Part shown: positions 48,222 to 57,180 of the stretch, piece by piece
How positions within the stretch are numbered: position 1 is the first letter of the stretch
How the letters are laid out: each line of letters opens with the position of its first letter
Assembly: GCF_002567005.1 (NCBI RefSeq)
Contig: NZ_NUZU01000038.1
Coordinates: forward strand, 1-64,000
DNA length: 64,000 bases
Reading direction: 5' to 3'
Source of the DNA: Bacillus sp. AFS073361
Lineage (GTDB): Bacteria; Bacillota; Bacilli; Bacillales; Cytobacillaceae
Translations under genes and position numbers: made by a program
The notes under the pieces: generated by a model
What the model saw: only the letters and a program-made list of their open reading frames with translations
Databases searched by the model: none
What the model was told of the DNA's origin: nothing

Positions 48222-48296
48222 GGTTCCACCTCGCAAAACGGATTCTAGTAAATGATATGAAGCTACTAGAATTGGTAGAACCCGAATTTTAACTTA

Positions 48297-48338
48297 AGAG
48301 GCATCCTTTCAAATAAATAGATTTGAAAAATGCCTCTC
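48297..48338 (-). terminator. terminator between gpr and spoIIP
   Basis: Outer arms GAGGCAT (48298-48304, plus strand) and ATGCCTC (48330-48336), with an inner CTTTCAAAT/ATTTGAAAA pairing, form a long hairpin; the minus-strand T run after it is weak (TTAAGTT). Confidence 0.6.
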
Positions 48339-48346
48339 ATCATCCT

Positions 48347-49471
48347 TTATTTTGTATAGTAGCCAGCATTACCTTGATCAACAGCACCATGAAGTGAAGA
48401 ATTTAAACCATTGGCAATTAGATTGGCCATGTCTTCAATAAAAACATCAACTTCCTTAGGAGTAACCATTAGATTATGACCAATTGGCGATAAAACTTCA
48501 TAAATTAATTTCCTTTTCTCCTCATCTTCTAATGTCCCAATCATTCCAAGAAAGGTCTTCCGGTGCTTTTCTTCAGGTAAGTCTTCTTCAGTCAACTTTC
48601 GCTTTTCACCGAAACTCATGCCTGCAGGTGCGAGCGCTCTTGAAGGACGATTGCCCTCCTTAAGCTCTTTTCCAAAATGCTTTAGTATAAAATCAATGGT
48701 ATCACTAGTAATGGATACAGCGTCTACCACGGTCGGAACCCCAATTGCAATAACAGGTATTCCTAAGGTTTCTTTACTCAATTCTTTTCTCTTATTACCT
48801 ACCCCCGAGCCAGGGTGTATACCTGTATCGGAAATTTGGATAGTTGAATTAACTCGTTCAATCGAACGAGATGCAAGTGCGTCAATAGCAATAACAAAAT
48901 CAGGTTTTGTTTTTTCCACTACACCAAAAATAATATCGCTTGTTTCAATCCCCGTTAATCCCATTACACCTGGTGAAAGGGCACTAACGGACCTGAAGCC
49001 TTCTTCTACATTTTCCGGCTGTAACTGAAACAGATGACGGGTGACCAGCAAATTTTCACACACCATCGGTCCTAGGGCATCTGGGGTCACATTCCAATTG
49101 CCTAGCCCCACCACAAGGCATGAATCCGTTTTTTTGATCCCAGATCCCTCCAAAAAGTAGGAGAACTCTCTAGCAAAAATTTCCTCTACCTTTTGCTGTA
49201 CCTCTGTGTTTTGCTGGCGAATCCCTTGTACTTCAACAGTTAAATATCGACCAGGTTTTTTCCCTAGCTGGTCGGCCCCTTGTTCGGTTACTTCGACCAA
49301 GGACACTTTTATGTCATCAACATCTTTTTCCTTAATAATCACGCCTTCAATGTGCGAAAGATCTTTCTCTTGCCCGACTGACCCTTTTTGCTGTGTAAGG
49401 ACCATCTCTCTTGCTTCAATCGCCAAATCCGTTCGAACAGAATATTGACTCAAGTCAATTGACTCATCCAT
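48347..49471 (-). CDS. gpr: germination (spore) protease GPR
   Basis: Aspartic-like protease (family A25) that degrades small acid-soluble DNA-binding proteins during germination; made in the forespore as an inactive zymogen. 374 residues; N-terminal propeptide region (about the first 15, before [13 protein letters not shown]) and the core with [16 protein letters not shown] and [11 protein letters not shown] blocks are present. The ATG lies after GGGAGTG. A GCATG/AAAAATA pair upstream fits a forespore sigma-G promoter. Confidence 0.95.
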   Translation of the reverse strand: MDESIDLSQYSVRTDLAIEAREMVLTQQKGSVGQEKDLSHIEGVIIKEKDVDDIKVSLVEVTEQGADQLGKKPGRYLTVEVQGIRQQNTEVQQKVEEIFAREFSYFLEGSGIKKTDSCLVVGLGNWNVTPDALGPMVCENLLVTRHLFQLQPENVEEGFRSVSALSPGVMGLTGIETSDIIFGVVEKTKPDFVIAIDALASRSIERVNSTIQISDTGIHPGSGVGNKRKELSKETLGIPVIAIGVPTVVDAVSITSDTIDFILKHFGKELKEGNRPSRALAPAGMSFGEKRKLTEEDLPEEKHRKTFLGMIGTLEDEEKRKLIYEVLSPIGHNLMVTPKEVDVFIEDMANLIANGLNSSLHGAVDQGNAGYYTK

Positions 49472-49518
49472 TAATATTCACTCCCATCAAATCTTTCAAA
49501 AGTCTAGCAACTATTTCC

Positions 49519-49548
49519 TATTTTTGCCCTTACCATCTTAATTCATGC
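49519..49548 (-). promoter_or_regulatory. candidate sigma-G promoter of gpr
   Basis: Minus strand GCATG (49544-49548) matches the -35 consensus; 18 bases on, AAAAATA (49519-49525) matches five of seven -10 positions. gpr is sigma-F/sigma-G controlled in B. subtilis. Confidence 0.4.
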
Positions 49549-49575
49549 AAATGATATTCTTCTTCGAAAACAGTA

Positions 49576-49604
49576 TTGCATTATAGCCTTCCATTTGATA
49601 AAAT
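49576..49604 (+). promoter_or_regulatory. sigma-A promoter of rpsT
   Basis: TTGCAT (49576-49581), 17-base spacer, TAAAAT (49599-49604), about 78 bases before the rpsT start. Confidence 0.6.
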
Positions 49605-49682
49605 ATTTCATGTTCTGAATTATTTCTTAGGAATGTTAAGTCGAGTTCATATAGTCTCGATTCTTTGTAGGAGGTGAAAGTA

Positions 49683-49943
49683 ATGCCTAATATTAAATCT
49701 GCTATTAAGCGTGTAAAAACAAGTGAAGCTCGTAACGCTCAAAATACAACTGCGAAATCTGCAATGCGTACTGCTGTTAAGAAAGTAGAAGCTGCAATTT
49801 CTACTAACGACGGTGCTGCTGCTAAAGAAGTATTTGCTGCTGCTGCTAGTAAATTAGACAAGGCTGCTGCAAAAGGTCTTATCCACAAAAATGCTGCTGC
49901 TCGTAAAAAATCTCGTCTAATGAAGAAGACTAACGCTCTTTAA
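49683..49943 (+). CDS. rpsT: 30S ribosomal protein S20
   Basis: 86 residues, Ala/Lys-rich, helical; begins [18 protein letters not shown]. Binds 16S rRNA early in 30S assembly. ATG 49683 has AGGAGGTGAAA upstream; the frame starts three codons earlier but that codon overlaps the site. Monocistronic with a strong terminator, convergent with holA. Confidence 0.97.
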   Translation: MPNIKSAIKRVKTSEARNAQNTTAKSAMRTAVKKVEAAISTNDGAAAKEVFAAAASKLDKAAAKGLIHKNAAARKKSRLMKKTNAL

Positions 49944-49950
49944 TTTAGAG

Positions 49951-49990
49951 AAAAAAAACGATTCCCTTCTAAAGGAATCGTTTTTTTTTA
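49951..49990. terminator. bidirectional terminator between rpsT and holA
   Basis: ACGATTCC and GGAATCGT pair, flanked by A8 before and T9 after, ending both convergent transcripts. Confidence 0.93.
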
Positions 49991-51004
49991 TTTCTTTAAA
50001 TGAAATAGAAACATTTCAATCAATAAAGATTTATTCATTCCACCGGTTTTCATTTGGTAATCCGCATCAGCAAGAAGGTCGATTAAATGAGCCAATTCTT
50101 CATCCGTAAATTTATTTGCTTGTCCGAGTGCCAACTTAACACGGAAAGGATGCGTTCTTAAGTAACCAGCAATTTGCTGCTGCCCATACCCTCTCCTCGA
50201 TAATTCCTTTACTTGGTAAATCAATCTAAATTGCCCTGCAAGCAAGGCCAAAATCTTTATCGGTTCTTCATTTTGTTTTAGCAAATCGTAATAAATCCTT
50301 AACGCTTCATCAAGTTTTCGCTGGACGACTTTTTCAATGAGTGTAAAAATATTCTGCTCAAGCGAGCGTGCAACTAATTTCTCTACTAGTCCTATGTCTA
50401 TTCTTTTTTCACCTGCTGCGTATAAAGCCAATTTATCTACTTCACTGGTTATCATAAACATATTAGTTCCAACTAATGCCAATAATTGGTCGATTGCATT
50501 TGGCTCGAATTCAATCCCGCTGTTCTTGGCCCTGCCCTTAACCCAGTTCTTTAAGTCATGTTCATTTAACTTTTTTGCCTCAACAACTTCAGCATTTCTT
50601 TTTAATTCCTTTGTTATTTTCTTCCGTTCATCTAACTTTTCGTACGGCGCGGAAATAACCAACACCGAATAAGGCGAAGGCTCTTTCAAATACATTTCGA
50701 ACCTGGATAAATTATGTACCGCCTTATCCTTGGACTTTTCTGCTGTTAAAAAAACAGGATTATGTAAAAAGATAACTTTTTTTTCTCCTAAAAAAGGAAA
50801 GGTTTCAGCATCTTCGATAGCCACCTCGATTGGCGTTTCCTCTAAATCATAACTAGCAAAATTAAAATCCTTCTCTTCTTCGGTTAAAATATGATTGAGT
50901 AGTAATTCCTTTGTTTCATTAATTAAAAAAGACTCAGTTCCAAACAATAAATAAATAGGAGCAAATTCCTTTTGTTTGATTTTTTTCCAACTATCCATTA
51001 CCAT
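49988..51004 (-). CDS. holA: DNA polymerase III delta subunit HolA
   Basis: Clamp-loader delta subunit (YqeN), opening the beta sliding clamp. 338 residues: AAA+-like domains with YLLFGTESFLINE at the start, LNEHDLKNWV in domain II and a helical collar domain with LLAGQFRLIYQVKEL. ATG 51004, with GGGGAGC about nine bases upstream. Alone between rpsT and the yqzM/comEC side. Confidence 0.93.
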   Translation of the reverse strand: MVMDSWKKIKQKEFAPIYLLFGTESFLINETKELLLNHILTEEEKDFNFASYDLEETPIEVAIEDAETFPFLGEKKVIFLHNPVFLTAEKSKDKAVHNLSRFEMYLKEPSPYSVLVISAPYEKLDERKKITKELKRNAEVVEAKKLNEHDLKNWVKGRAKNSGIEFEPNAIDQLLALVGTNMFMITSEVDKLALYAAGEKRIDIGLVEKLVARSLEQNIFTLIEKVVQRKLDEALRIYYDLLKQNEEPIKILALLAGQFRLIYQVKELSRRGYGQQQIAGYLRTHPFRVKLALGQANKFTDEELAHLIDLLADADYQMKTGGMNKSLLIEMFLFHLKK

Positions 51005-51077
51005 GTTTCAGCGCTCCCCTTCTTTCCATTCATACCTATGGTAAAGAAGCTTGGCCAATTTGACAAGCATTTTAAAA

Positions 51078-51169
51078 GGAATTAGCCCTTATTTAAAAAG
51101 TGCTAATTCCCTATCTATAATGAACGCCCGCAATAGAAGCCCTAGGATATTCTATTGTCTGGCGGAGTT
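51078..51169. other. two adjacent stem-loops between holA and yqzM
   Basis: The 304-bp gap 51005-51308 carries no gene but two strong inverted repeats. The first is GGAATTAGC (51078-51086)/GCTAATTCC (51102-51110). The second combines CGCC (51125-51128)/GGCG (51161-51164) with CAATAGAA (51131-51138)/TTCTATTG (51150-51157). Neither has a convincing T run; on the minus strand the first is followed by only TTTT. They could be an RNA leader of holA or a DNA element. Confidence 0.5.
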
Positions 51170-51212
51170 CCTTAAGTAAATATAGTTTAGCCGTTTATCC
51201 GTCTCACTATTT

Positions 51213-51227
51213 TGACAACTCTTGTCA
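51213..51227. promoter_or_regulatory. palindrome upstream of yqzM, operator-like
   Basis: Perfect TGACAA-CTC-TTGTCA inverted repeat in the same gap, about 50 bases before a TATACT (51277-51282) that could be the yqzM -10. The binding protein, if any, is unknown. Confidence 0.35.
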
Positions 51228-51308
51228 GTTGTGGAAAGCAATTTGATGTATGCTGGATTTTTTTTCGAGAATGACTTATACTATATTGTGAAATAGGAGG
51301 GGTAGACT

Positions 51309-51443
51309 GTGAATGAATTTGAAAAAGATGTGCAAAGTAAACGAAACGACGCAATTGATTCAGGGGTAGGATTTGGGGTTTCTTTTGGTTTTTTTGCCAT
51401 AATGTTTATTGTTGCAACAGTCATTAAGGTAATCGGTTCGTAA
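51309..51443 (+). CDS. yqzM: small membrane protein YqzM
   Basis: 44 residues from a GTG, preceded by AGGAGG (51295-51300). A polar N-terminus (NEFEKDVQSKRNDAIDSGVG) is followed by one hydrophobic helix (about 21-42) and ends VIGS. Length, sequence character and location between holA and comEC match B. subtilis YqzM. Function unknown; single-pass membrane protein is inferred. Confidence 0.85.
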   Translation: MNEFEKDVQSKRNDAIDSGVGFGVSFGFFAIMFIVATVIKVIGS

Positions 51444-51468
51444 TGATTGGCTACATATGTGTAACGTA

Positions 51469-51496
51469 GAAGGCTGCAATGATGCAGTCTTTTTTA
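51469..51496. terminator. terminator between yqzM and comEC
   Basis: AAGGCTGCA and TGCAGTCTT pair (one G-T wobble) across ATGA, followed by TTTTTT; yqzM and comEC converge here. Confidence 0.78.
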
Positions 51497-51515
51497 ATTA
51501 TTAAGATGCTTTATC

Positions 51516-53843
51516 TTATGGTAAATACGGGTAAAAGGTTCCTTTTTGATGATAAAATTTATAGGTGATTGCCCCCTGTAGATCTGTACGAAAAATAATC
51601 GTATTTGTTTTTTCTAACCGTTTAAGCACCTCTTGATGGGGATGACCAAAGCGGTTATTTTCACCTGCTGAAATGAGGGCGACTTTTGGTTTTATTTGGT
51701 TAATAAAAGTATCTGCACTTGAAGTTTTACTGCCATGGTGACCTGCTTTTAACACATCAATATGTAAATGAGGAAATTGATGTATGATTTTCTCTTCCCC
51801 TGCTTGATCTAGATCTCCTCCGAAAAACCAACTTACACCTCCTAATTGAGCAATAAAAGCAATGGACCCGCCGTTTCTTTCTCCCTTATAATCCTTTTCT
51901 GGCGACACAATAAAAAAGCCATTTTCTTCATTTGTCCACTGATCGCCGGCAGAAACTTTTATGACTGGAATATTTAATTTTTTGGCCTCCTTAATAATAT
52001 CAAGTTCAGTACTCGATGGTTCAACCACGGCAGGCATTATGATTTGTTTAACTTTAAGCTCTTTTATAATTGAAACTGTCCCCCCAATATGATCCATATC
52101 CCCATGTGTTAAAATTAGTTTATCAATTTGCGTTATTCCCTTTCCTTTTAAAAATGGAACAACTACATCCCTTCCCACTTCAAAGGGTTCTGCACGTTCT
52201 CGCCATTTTTCTTCAGCAAAGTGCATGGTTCCACCTGTATCAATGAGATAGGTCCCTTTTGAATGCGGGAAATGGATTAAGATACTATCCCCTTGACCAA
52301 CATCAATCATTGTTACTTCCCCGTATGGGGATAACCAGTTCCAACTTTTTTGTGAAATTACCAACATGATACTTAAAAAGATCAGGAAAGCCTTTCTTTT
52401 GGGATACGTTTTTGACTCCCAAAGATAAAAAATAGCAAGCAGCAGTAAAATATAAGTGATGAGTAAAATCAAATTGGGTCTCCCGGGAGTAAAATGGAAG
52501 AAAGTAAAATCGGCGAGATATTCAATAAGGTGATTAGCGACAGTAATCATGATTAAAAAGAATTTAGTAAGAAATGGTGGAGTTGTTCCGAAAATAAACT
52601 GAATAAAAAACAAAAGATATAATCCCGGTAGATATAGAAATGAAAAGAGCGGAATATAGACCAAATTGGCGATAATGCCAATTAATGAAACCTCAAAATA
52701 ATGATACAGCAAGAATGGCAGTGCCCCTAATTGAGCAACTAATGAAGTCGCAAGCATCCGTGTTAAATGATTAGCATAATCTGTAAGAATACTATTAGCA
52801 GATAAAATGATGACTAGACTCACTGCAAAAGATAGTTGAAAGCCTGCATCAAAAACCACCATTGGACTAACTATTAAATAAGCAATAAAAGCCAAACTAA
52901 TGGCATCAAGCGGGAGTAACTTCAGTCGAGTGCGCCACTTCACAGTAAGTAAGACAACAAAAATCATTAGTCCTGAGCGAATAACAGAGGGCGAACTACC
53001 AGTTAATATCACATAGATTGGAAGGATGATTAGAAGGAAATTAATCATGAACTGTCTCGTAAGTCCGAAGCGGACCCCAAGATAAAAAACCATCGCGATT
53101 AATAAGGAGACATGGAGACCAGAGATTGCAAGTAAATGGACAAGACCCGTTTTTTGATAAGCTGATAATACATCTGGGTCAAATAAATTTGTGTCGCCAA
53201 AAATTAATGCAGCTGAAAGGGAAGCAATTTCCACGGGAAAGTGCGACTCGAGGTAGTTAATTCCTGTATAACGCAATTGTTTGATGATCACTAACGGAGA
53301 AGGTTTCAGCGGAATACAATGTTGAAGCGGATTTTCTTGTACTTCTATTATCCAATAAATGTTCTTCCTCATTAAATAAGCCCGGTAATTAAACGCATTA
53401 GGATTCTTGGCGATCGCCGGTTTTTCTAAGGTACCAGATACGGTACATAATCTTTGATAAAACATTTCTGTTTTTAAATTCGTTTTTTCCTGCTCAGATG
53501 AAATTTTGTAACGAATTAAGACCCTCTCCTTGTAGCGTTGTTCGATTGCTTGCACTTGTAAAAGATCGCCATCAATTTTGGGGTCTTGAGTATATTGAAG
53601 CGTAAAAGTTGTTGTAGGAGCGGGGATAACCGATTTATTTATTGAATTAGAATGAAGACCAATAAAAAAGAATATCAAGAAACAAACGGTGATACTTGTT
53701 AGTTGCAAGGTGGAAAATCGTTTGTAAATATATAGAAGATAAAGAACAAAGACTTGTAATAAGAAAAAGGGAAGGAACTTAGAGAGCGCAGATAATACAC
53801 CAAATAAAGCGGCAATGGCAAAATAAAGATATTTTCCATTCAT
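51516..53843 (-). CDS. comEC: DNA uptake channel ComEC/Rec2
   Basis: 775 residues, polytopic membrane protein forming the channel for single-stranded transforming DNA. N-terminal membrane helices with a DUF4131 OB-like extracellular part (about 80-170), competence domain (about 215-480, including GLLVHLLAISGLHVSLLIA-type helix), and a C-terminal metallo-beta-lactamase-like domain with LTHGDMDHIGG and AGHHGSKTSSAD metal ligands, thought to be the nuclease that degrades the second strand. All intact, so the gene looks functional. Third gene of the comE operon. Confidence 0.95.
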   Translation of the reverse strand: MNGKYLYFAIAALFGVLSALSKFLPFFLLQVFVLYLLYIYKRFSTLQLTSITVCFLIFFFIGLHSNSINKSVIPAPTTTFTLQYTQDPKIDGDLLQVQAIEQRYKERVLIRYKISSEQEKTNLKTEMFYQRLCTVSGTLEKPAIAKNPNAFNYRAYLMRKNIYWIIEVQENPLQHCIPLKPSPLVIIKQLRYTGINYLESHFPVEIASLSAALIFGDTNLFDPDVLSAYQKTGLVHLLAISGLHVSLLIAMVFYLGVRFGLTRQFMINFLLIILPIYVILTGSSPSVIRSGLMIFVVLLTVKWRTRLKLLPLDAISLAFIAYLIVSPMVVFDAGFQLSFAVSLVIILSANSILTDYANHLTRMLATSLVAQLGALPFLLYHYFEVSLIGIIANLVYIPLFSFLYLPGLYLLFFIQFIFGTTPPFLTKFFLIMITVANHLIEYLADFTFFHFTPGRPNLILLITYILLLLAIFYLWESKTYPKRKAFLIFLSIMLVISQKSWNWLSPYGEVTMIDVGQGDSILIHFPHSKGTYLIDTGGTMHFAEEKWRERAEPFEVGRDVVVPFLKGKGITQIDKLILTHGDMDHIGGTVSIIKELKVKQIIMPAVVEPSSTELDIIKEAKKLNIPVIKVSAGDQWTNEENGFFIVSPEKDYKGERNGGSIAFIAQLGGVSWFFGGDLDQAGEEKIIHQFPHLHIDVLKAGHHGSKTSSADTFINQIKPKVALISAGENNRFGHPHQEVLKRLEKTNTIIFRTDLQGAITYKFYHQKGTFYPYLP

Positions 53844-53921
53844 TCGATTTTCTCCATTTAGAATTTCATTTATTTAGATTTAGGGAGGCCGGCACATAAC
53901 CGGCGTCCATTTGAAAAATTA

Positions 53922-54380
53922 TTATTTAACCACCCGTAAATCCATCACTGACTCGTTTAAAGCAACTTTTTCAATTGTAACGTTTGCCTGTTTAAAAAGG
54001 TCAATTGCATACGGATGATTTTTGTAATCCTCTGCGTAATAAACCGTTTTAATCCCCGCTTGAATAATTGCTTTACAGCATTGAAGACACGGGAAATGGG
54101 TGACATAAATTTCAGCGTCAGCGGTTGGAACACCAAATTTAGCACACTGCAGCAATGCATTCATTTCTGCGTGGACTGTTCTGACACAGTGATTGTCAAT
54201 TACAAAACACCCCTTATCAATACAATGGTCACCGCCCGCTATGGAACCATTGTAGCCCCCGGCAATTATTCGTTTATCTCTAACGATGGTTGCACCCACG
54301 GTCAACCTGGTACATGTGCTTCTAAGTGCGAGCAAATGGCTTTGTGCCATAAAATATTGATCCCAAGAAATTCTCTCCAC
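53922..54380 (-). CDS. comEB: ComEB, dCMP deaminase family protein (short C-terminus)
   Basis: About 152 residues with the zinc cytidine-deaminase core: His70-Ala-Glu72 (VHAEMN) and Cys98/Cys101 (PCLQC). Converts dCMP to dUMP in relatives; not needed for transformation in B. subtilis. GTG 54380 (ERISWDQYFMAQSH start) is preceded by AAGGAG at eight bases; another GTG nine bases upstream is too near. The B. subtilis protein has about 35 extra C-terminal residues, absent here. Confidence 0.92.
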   Translation of the reverse strand: MERISWDQYFMAQSHLLALRSTCTRLTVGATIVRDKRIIAGGYNGSIAGGDHCIDKGCFVIDNHCVRTVHAEMNALLQCAKFGVPTADAEIYVTHFPCLQCCKAIIQAGIKTVYYAEDYKNHPYAIDLFKQANVTIEKVALNESVMDLRVVK

Positions 54381-54453
54381 TTCTCCCACTCCTTTTTTGA
54401 TCGTTCTCTATTAGTGTAATAGTGCTTGTCCTTTTTGGTCAAATAAAGATTTT

Positions 54454-55095
54454 TTATATTGCAATCAAATCCTTTAATTTTTCAAACGTTTTGTCTCCAA
54501 TCCCGCTGATGTTTTTTAAATCTTCAACCGTTTTAAAGGGGCCGCTTGTATTCCTATATTCGATGATGGCCGCTGCCTTAGCTGGACCGATGCCAGGAAG
54601 ATTCTGCAGTTCTGATTCATCTGCCTTATTAATGTTAATTTTTGCTTCATTTTGACTACCAACTGATGAAGATGGGTTACCTGATGAGGTAATAGGTGAA
54701 GAAAGTCCCTCCTCTCCCTTTGCGGGTATGTAAATGATCATTTCATCCTTGACGTGTTCGGCAAAATTCACCATGCCTTGGTCTGCTTTATCCGTTAAAC
54801 CGCCAGCCCGGCTAATAACATCAATTACTCTTTCACCCGTATTTGCTTGATAAACTCCAGGCCGTTTAATTTGTCCTTTCACATCCACCATAATTTTTTC
54901 TGGTAGTTCAGGTTTGTTGTCGGATTGGGTACTTCCTCCTTCCCCCACATTCTCTTGAACCTTATCTTCCATACTAAGTGTGTTAACTGGGGAAGTGGTT
55001 GCAGAATCACTAACATAAAAATAATAAATACCACCTAAAGTTAATAAAGCCCCCAGCAAAACAGAAATCTTGTGTTCAATCAACCAGTCTTTCAC
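54454..55095 (-). CDS. comEA: DNA receptor ComEA
   Basis: 213 residues: N-terminal membrane anchor (about 10-27), a Ser/Thr/Glu-rich flexible stretch, SLBB domain (about 68-122, VDVKGQIKRPGVYQ and VIDVISRAGGLTDKAD) and C-terminal helix-hairpin-helix DNA-binding domain (INKADESELQNLPGIG and ISGIGDKTFEKL). Binds double-stranded DNA at the cell surface for uptake. First gene of comEA-comEB-comEC; no AAAA-N5-TTTT ComK box was visible in the 87 bases to comER. Confidence 0.95.
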   Translation of the reverse strand: MKDWLIEHKISVLLGALLTLGGIYYFYVSDSATTSPVNTLSMEDKVQENVGEGGSTQSDNKPELPEKIMVDVKGQIKRPGVYQANTGERVIDVISRAGGLTDKADQGMVNFAEHVKDEMIIYIPAKGEEGLSSPITSSGNPSSSVGSQNEAKININKADESELQNLPGIGPAKAAAIIEYRNTSGPFKTVEDLKNISGIGDKTFEKLKDLIAI

Positions 55096-55182
55096 TTTGA
55101 TCCTTCCTTTCTAAAGGTATATTTCACTACCTGATTTCATATGGTTATAAAAGAATAATTGCATGTGAGGAGGGTCGGAACA

Positions 55183-56007
55183 ATGAATATAGGTATTATC
55201 GGTACTGGTAATATGGGGAGCATGTTGGTAGAAGCCATGATTGAAGGAAAAGCCATTTCCCCTGCTTCTATGATGATTACAAACAGAACAAAATCAAAAG
55301 CCTTGTTGCTTAAAGATAAATATAAAGAAATAAAGGTTGGGGCAAATCCAGGAGAAGTAGCTGCTGAGTCCGACTTGGTATTTGTTTGTGTCAAACCATT
55401 AGATGTATATAAAATTTTACATGAAATTAAACCACGGTTAAGTCCAAAAAAATGTGTAATCACGATAACGAGTCCTATCAGTACAAGCCAAATTGAAAAA
55501 AAGGTTTCCTGTTCAGTCGCAAGAGTAATTCCAAGTATTACTAATCGGGCCTTATCCGGGGTAACGCTGATTACCTATGGAGAAAATTGCAGTGAGAAAT
55601 GGAAGAGGAAGATCGAAGAATTAATTACTAAAATTGGAGTACCAGTCCATATCAACGAAAAAATAACGAGGGCGGCCTCTGATATCGTAAGTTGTGGTCC
55701 TGCATTTTTCAGTTATCTACTCCAAAGCTTCATTAATGCGGCAGTTAAAGAGACTGAAATTAATGAAAAAGATGCTACGACGATGGCTAGTGAAATGATT
55801 GTCGGACTAGGTGAATTATTAAAGCAAGGGCATTACACCTTGCCGTCACTACAAGATAAGGTATGTGTTAAGGGCGGAATTACAGGTGAAGGAATAAAAG
55901 TATTGGATAATGAACTCGGGGATGTTTTTGAACATATCTTTCAGGCAACAAAAGCAAAATTTAAAGACGACCTTGATAAAGTCGAATCACAATTCTCAAA
56001 TTATTAA
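55183..56007 (+). CDS. comER: ComER, P5C reductase-like protein
   Basis: 274 residues, pyrroline-5-carboxylate reductase family (N-terminal Rossmann GIIGTGNMGSML, C-terminal helical domain with KGGITGEG). Divergent from comEA as in B. subtilis, where comER is not needed for competence; linked to sporulation and biofilm timing in some Bacillus. ATG 55183 follows GAGGAGGG; a longer frame start overlaps that site. Catalytic role in proline synthesis is not established. Confidence 0.92.
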   Translation: MNIGIIGTGNMGSMLVEAMIEGKAISPASMMITNRTKSKALLLKDKYKEIKVGANPGEVAAESDLVFVCVKPLDVYKILHEIKPRLSPKKCVITITSPISTSQIEKKVSCSVARVIPSITNRALSGVTLITYGENCSEKWKRKIEELITKIGVPVHINEKITRAASDIVSCGPAFFSYLLQSFINAAVKETEINEKDATTMASEMIVGLGELLKQGHYTLPSLQDKVCVKGGITGEGIKVLDNELGDVFEHIFQATKAKFKDDLDKVESQFSNY

Positions 56008-56045
56008 TTTCGCTATGAACTGACAAATTCCTTTTTTATTATGAT

Positions 56046-56080
56046 AAAAAAGCCATCTTTTTTTATAGATGGCTTTCTTT
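56046..56080. terminator. bidirectional terminator between comER and yqeM
   Basis: AGCCATCT (56051-56058) and AGATGGCT (56067-56074) pair, with A6 before and TTCTTT after; the right arm lies inside the last codons of yqeM. Confidence 0.8.
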
Positions 56081-56824
56081 ATGTTTTCTTGCTACAAAGA
56101 AGATTCGTTCTGATTGTGAGTGAGGGTCTGTGTTTTCAAAATCCGCACTGACTTCCAGCAATTCAAAACCGGCCTCAATTAACCAGTTTGAATATTGCTG
56201 TATGGTATATGTACGTTGAAAATGAAGCTCATCAAAGCGGTCATACTTACCAGTCTGTTCGTCCAGAACAAAGAAACTCAGCTCATGTTCGACACTATTT
56301 AGACTTTTTCCAGCAAAGCTATTCCAAATAAAGGAAACATTTTCCTCACTTGAAGCATATGTTTGATTTATAAATAGATGAGCTATTTTATAAATGGAAT
56401 GGACATCAAAGAGGAAAATTCCCTTAGTGCTCAAATGCTGAAAAACGTTTGAAAAAGTTTCCCTAACTTCGTCCTCAGTTTGCAGATAATTTAACGAGTC
56501 ACACAAAATACCAATGACGTCAAACTCCGCCTGTCCTTCCAAATCTGTCATACTCTGTTGAAAAAATGGAATTCTTAGCCCTGTTTCCTCAGCTTTTGCA
56601 TGGGCCACTGCTAGCATATCCTCAGATAAATCGACACCCGTTACCTGAAAACCATCTTGGGCTAAACGGACAGATAATTCACCCGTGCCACATGCCAAAT
56701 CAAGTAAGCGAGTGCCCTCAACATGATATTTTACGCACCTATCTTTAACGAATTCGACCCACTCCTCATAGGGTGCATCCTTCATTAATTCATCATAAAG
56801 ATAAGCGAATTGTTGATAACTCAT
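56063..56824 (-). CDS. yqeM: SAM-dependent methyltransferase YqeM
   Basis: 253-residue class I methyltransferase: motif I LLDLACGTGELS near residue 41, VTGVDLSEDMLAVA, FDVIGILCDSLNYL. Substrate unknown. ATG overlaps the rsfS stop (ATGA), last gene of the yqeG-yqeM operon. C-terminal region is beta-rich, as in the YqeM subgroup. Confidence 0.88.
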   Translation of the reverse strand: MSYQQFAYLYDELMKDAPYEEWVEFVKDRCVKYHVEGTRLLDLACGTGELSVRLAQDGFQVTGVDLSEDMLAVAHAKAEETGLRIPFFQQSMTDLEGQAEFDVIGILCDSLNYLQTEDEVRETFSNVFQHLSTKGIFLFDVHSIYKIAHLFINQTYASSEENVSFIWNSFAGKSLNSVEHELSFFVLDEQTGKYDRFDELHFQRTYTIQQYSNWLIEAGFELLEVSADFENTDPHSQSERIFFVARKHKESHL

Positions 56825-57177
56825 GTATTTAACTCACTAAGGATATCTTCCATTGGTGCATCGCCCCATAAGCGTTCCAACTTATAATAGCTTCGTTCAT
56901 CACGATGAAATACATGGGCAACGACATCGCCAAGGTCAATTAATACCCATCTAGCTTCATCAAAGCCTTCTATTCTTTTTACTTCACATCCATGTTCTTG
57001 GGCTTTTTCTTTTATTTCCCTTGCAATTGCCTGAACTTGTTTATCGGAATTACCATGACAAATGATAAAGTAATCCGCAATGAGGGAAATCCCCTGCATA
57101 TTTAGAGCAAGGATGTCTTCTGCTCGTTTATCATCTGCAGCTTTAACTGCAATTTTTAGTAGTTCATGATTATCCAT
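56821..57177 (-). CDS. rsfS: ribosome silencing factor RsfS
   Basis: 118 residues, DUF143/RsfS family: binds L14 to prevent subunit joining under starvation. Contains ADYFIICHGNSDKQVQAIA and the C-terminal WVLIDLGDVVAHVFH signature. GGAGG precedes the ATG; four bases after yqeK and overlapping yqeM. Confidence 0.95.
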   Translation of the reverse strand: MDNHELLKIAVKAADDKRAEDILALNMQGISLIADYFIICHGNSDKQVQAIAREIKEKAQEHGCEVKRIEGFDEARWVLIDLGDVVAHVFHRDERSYYKLERLWGDAPMEDILSELNT

Positions 57178-57180
57178 GAA

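Noticed and set aside
55096-55182. Looked for a ComK box (paired AAAA-N5-TTTT) upstream of comEA
   Set aside because: No such motif is present in the 87 bases between comEA and comER; competence control cannot be inferred from this sequence.
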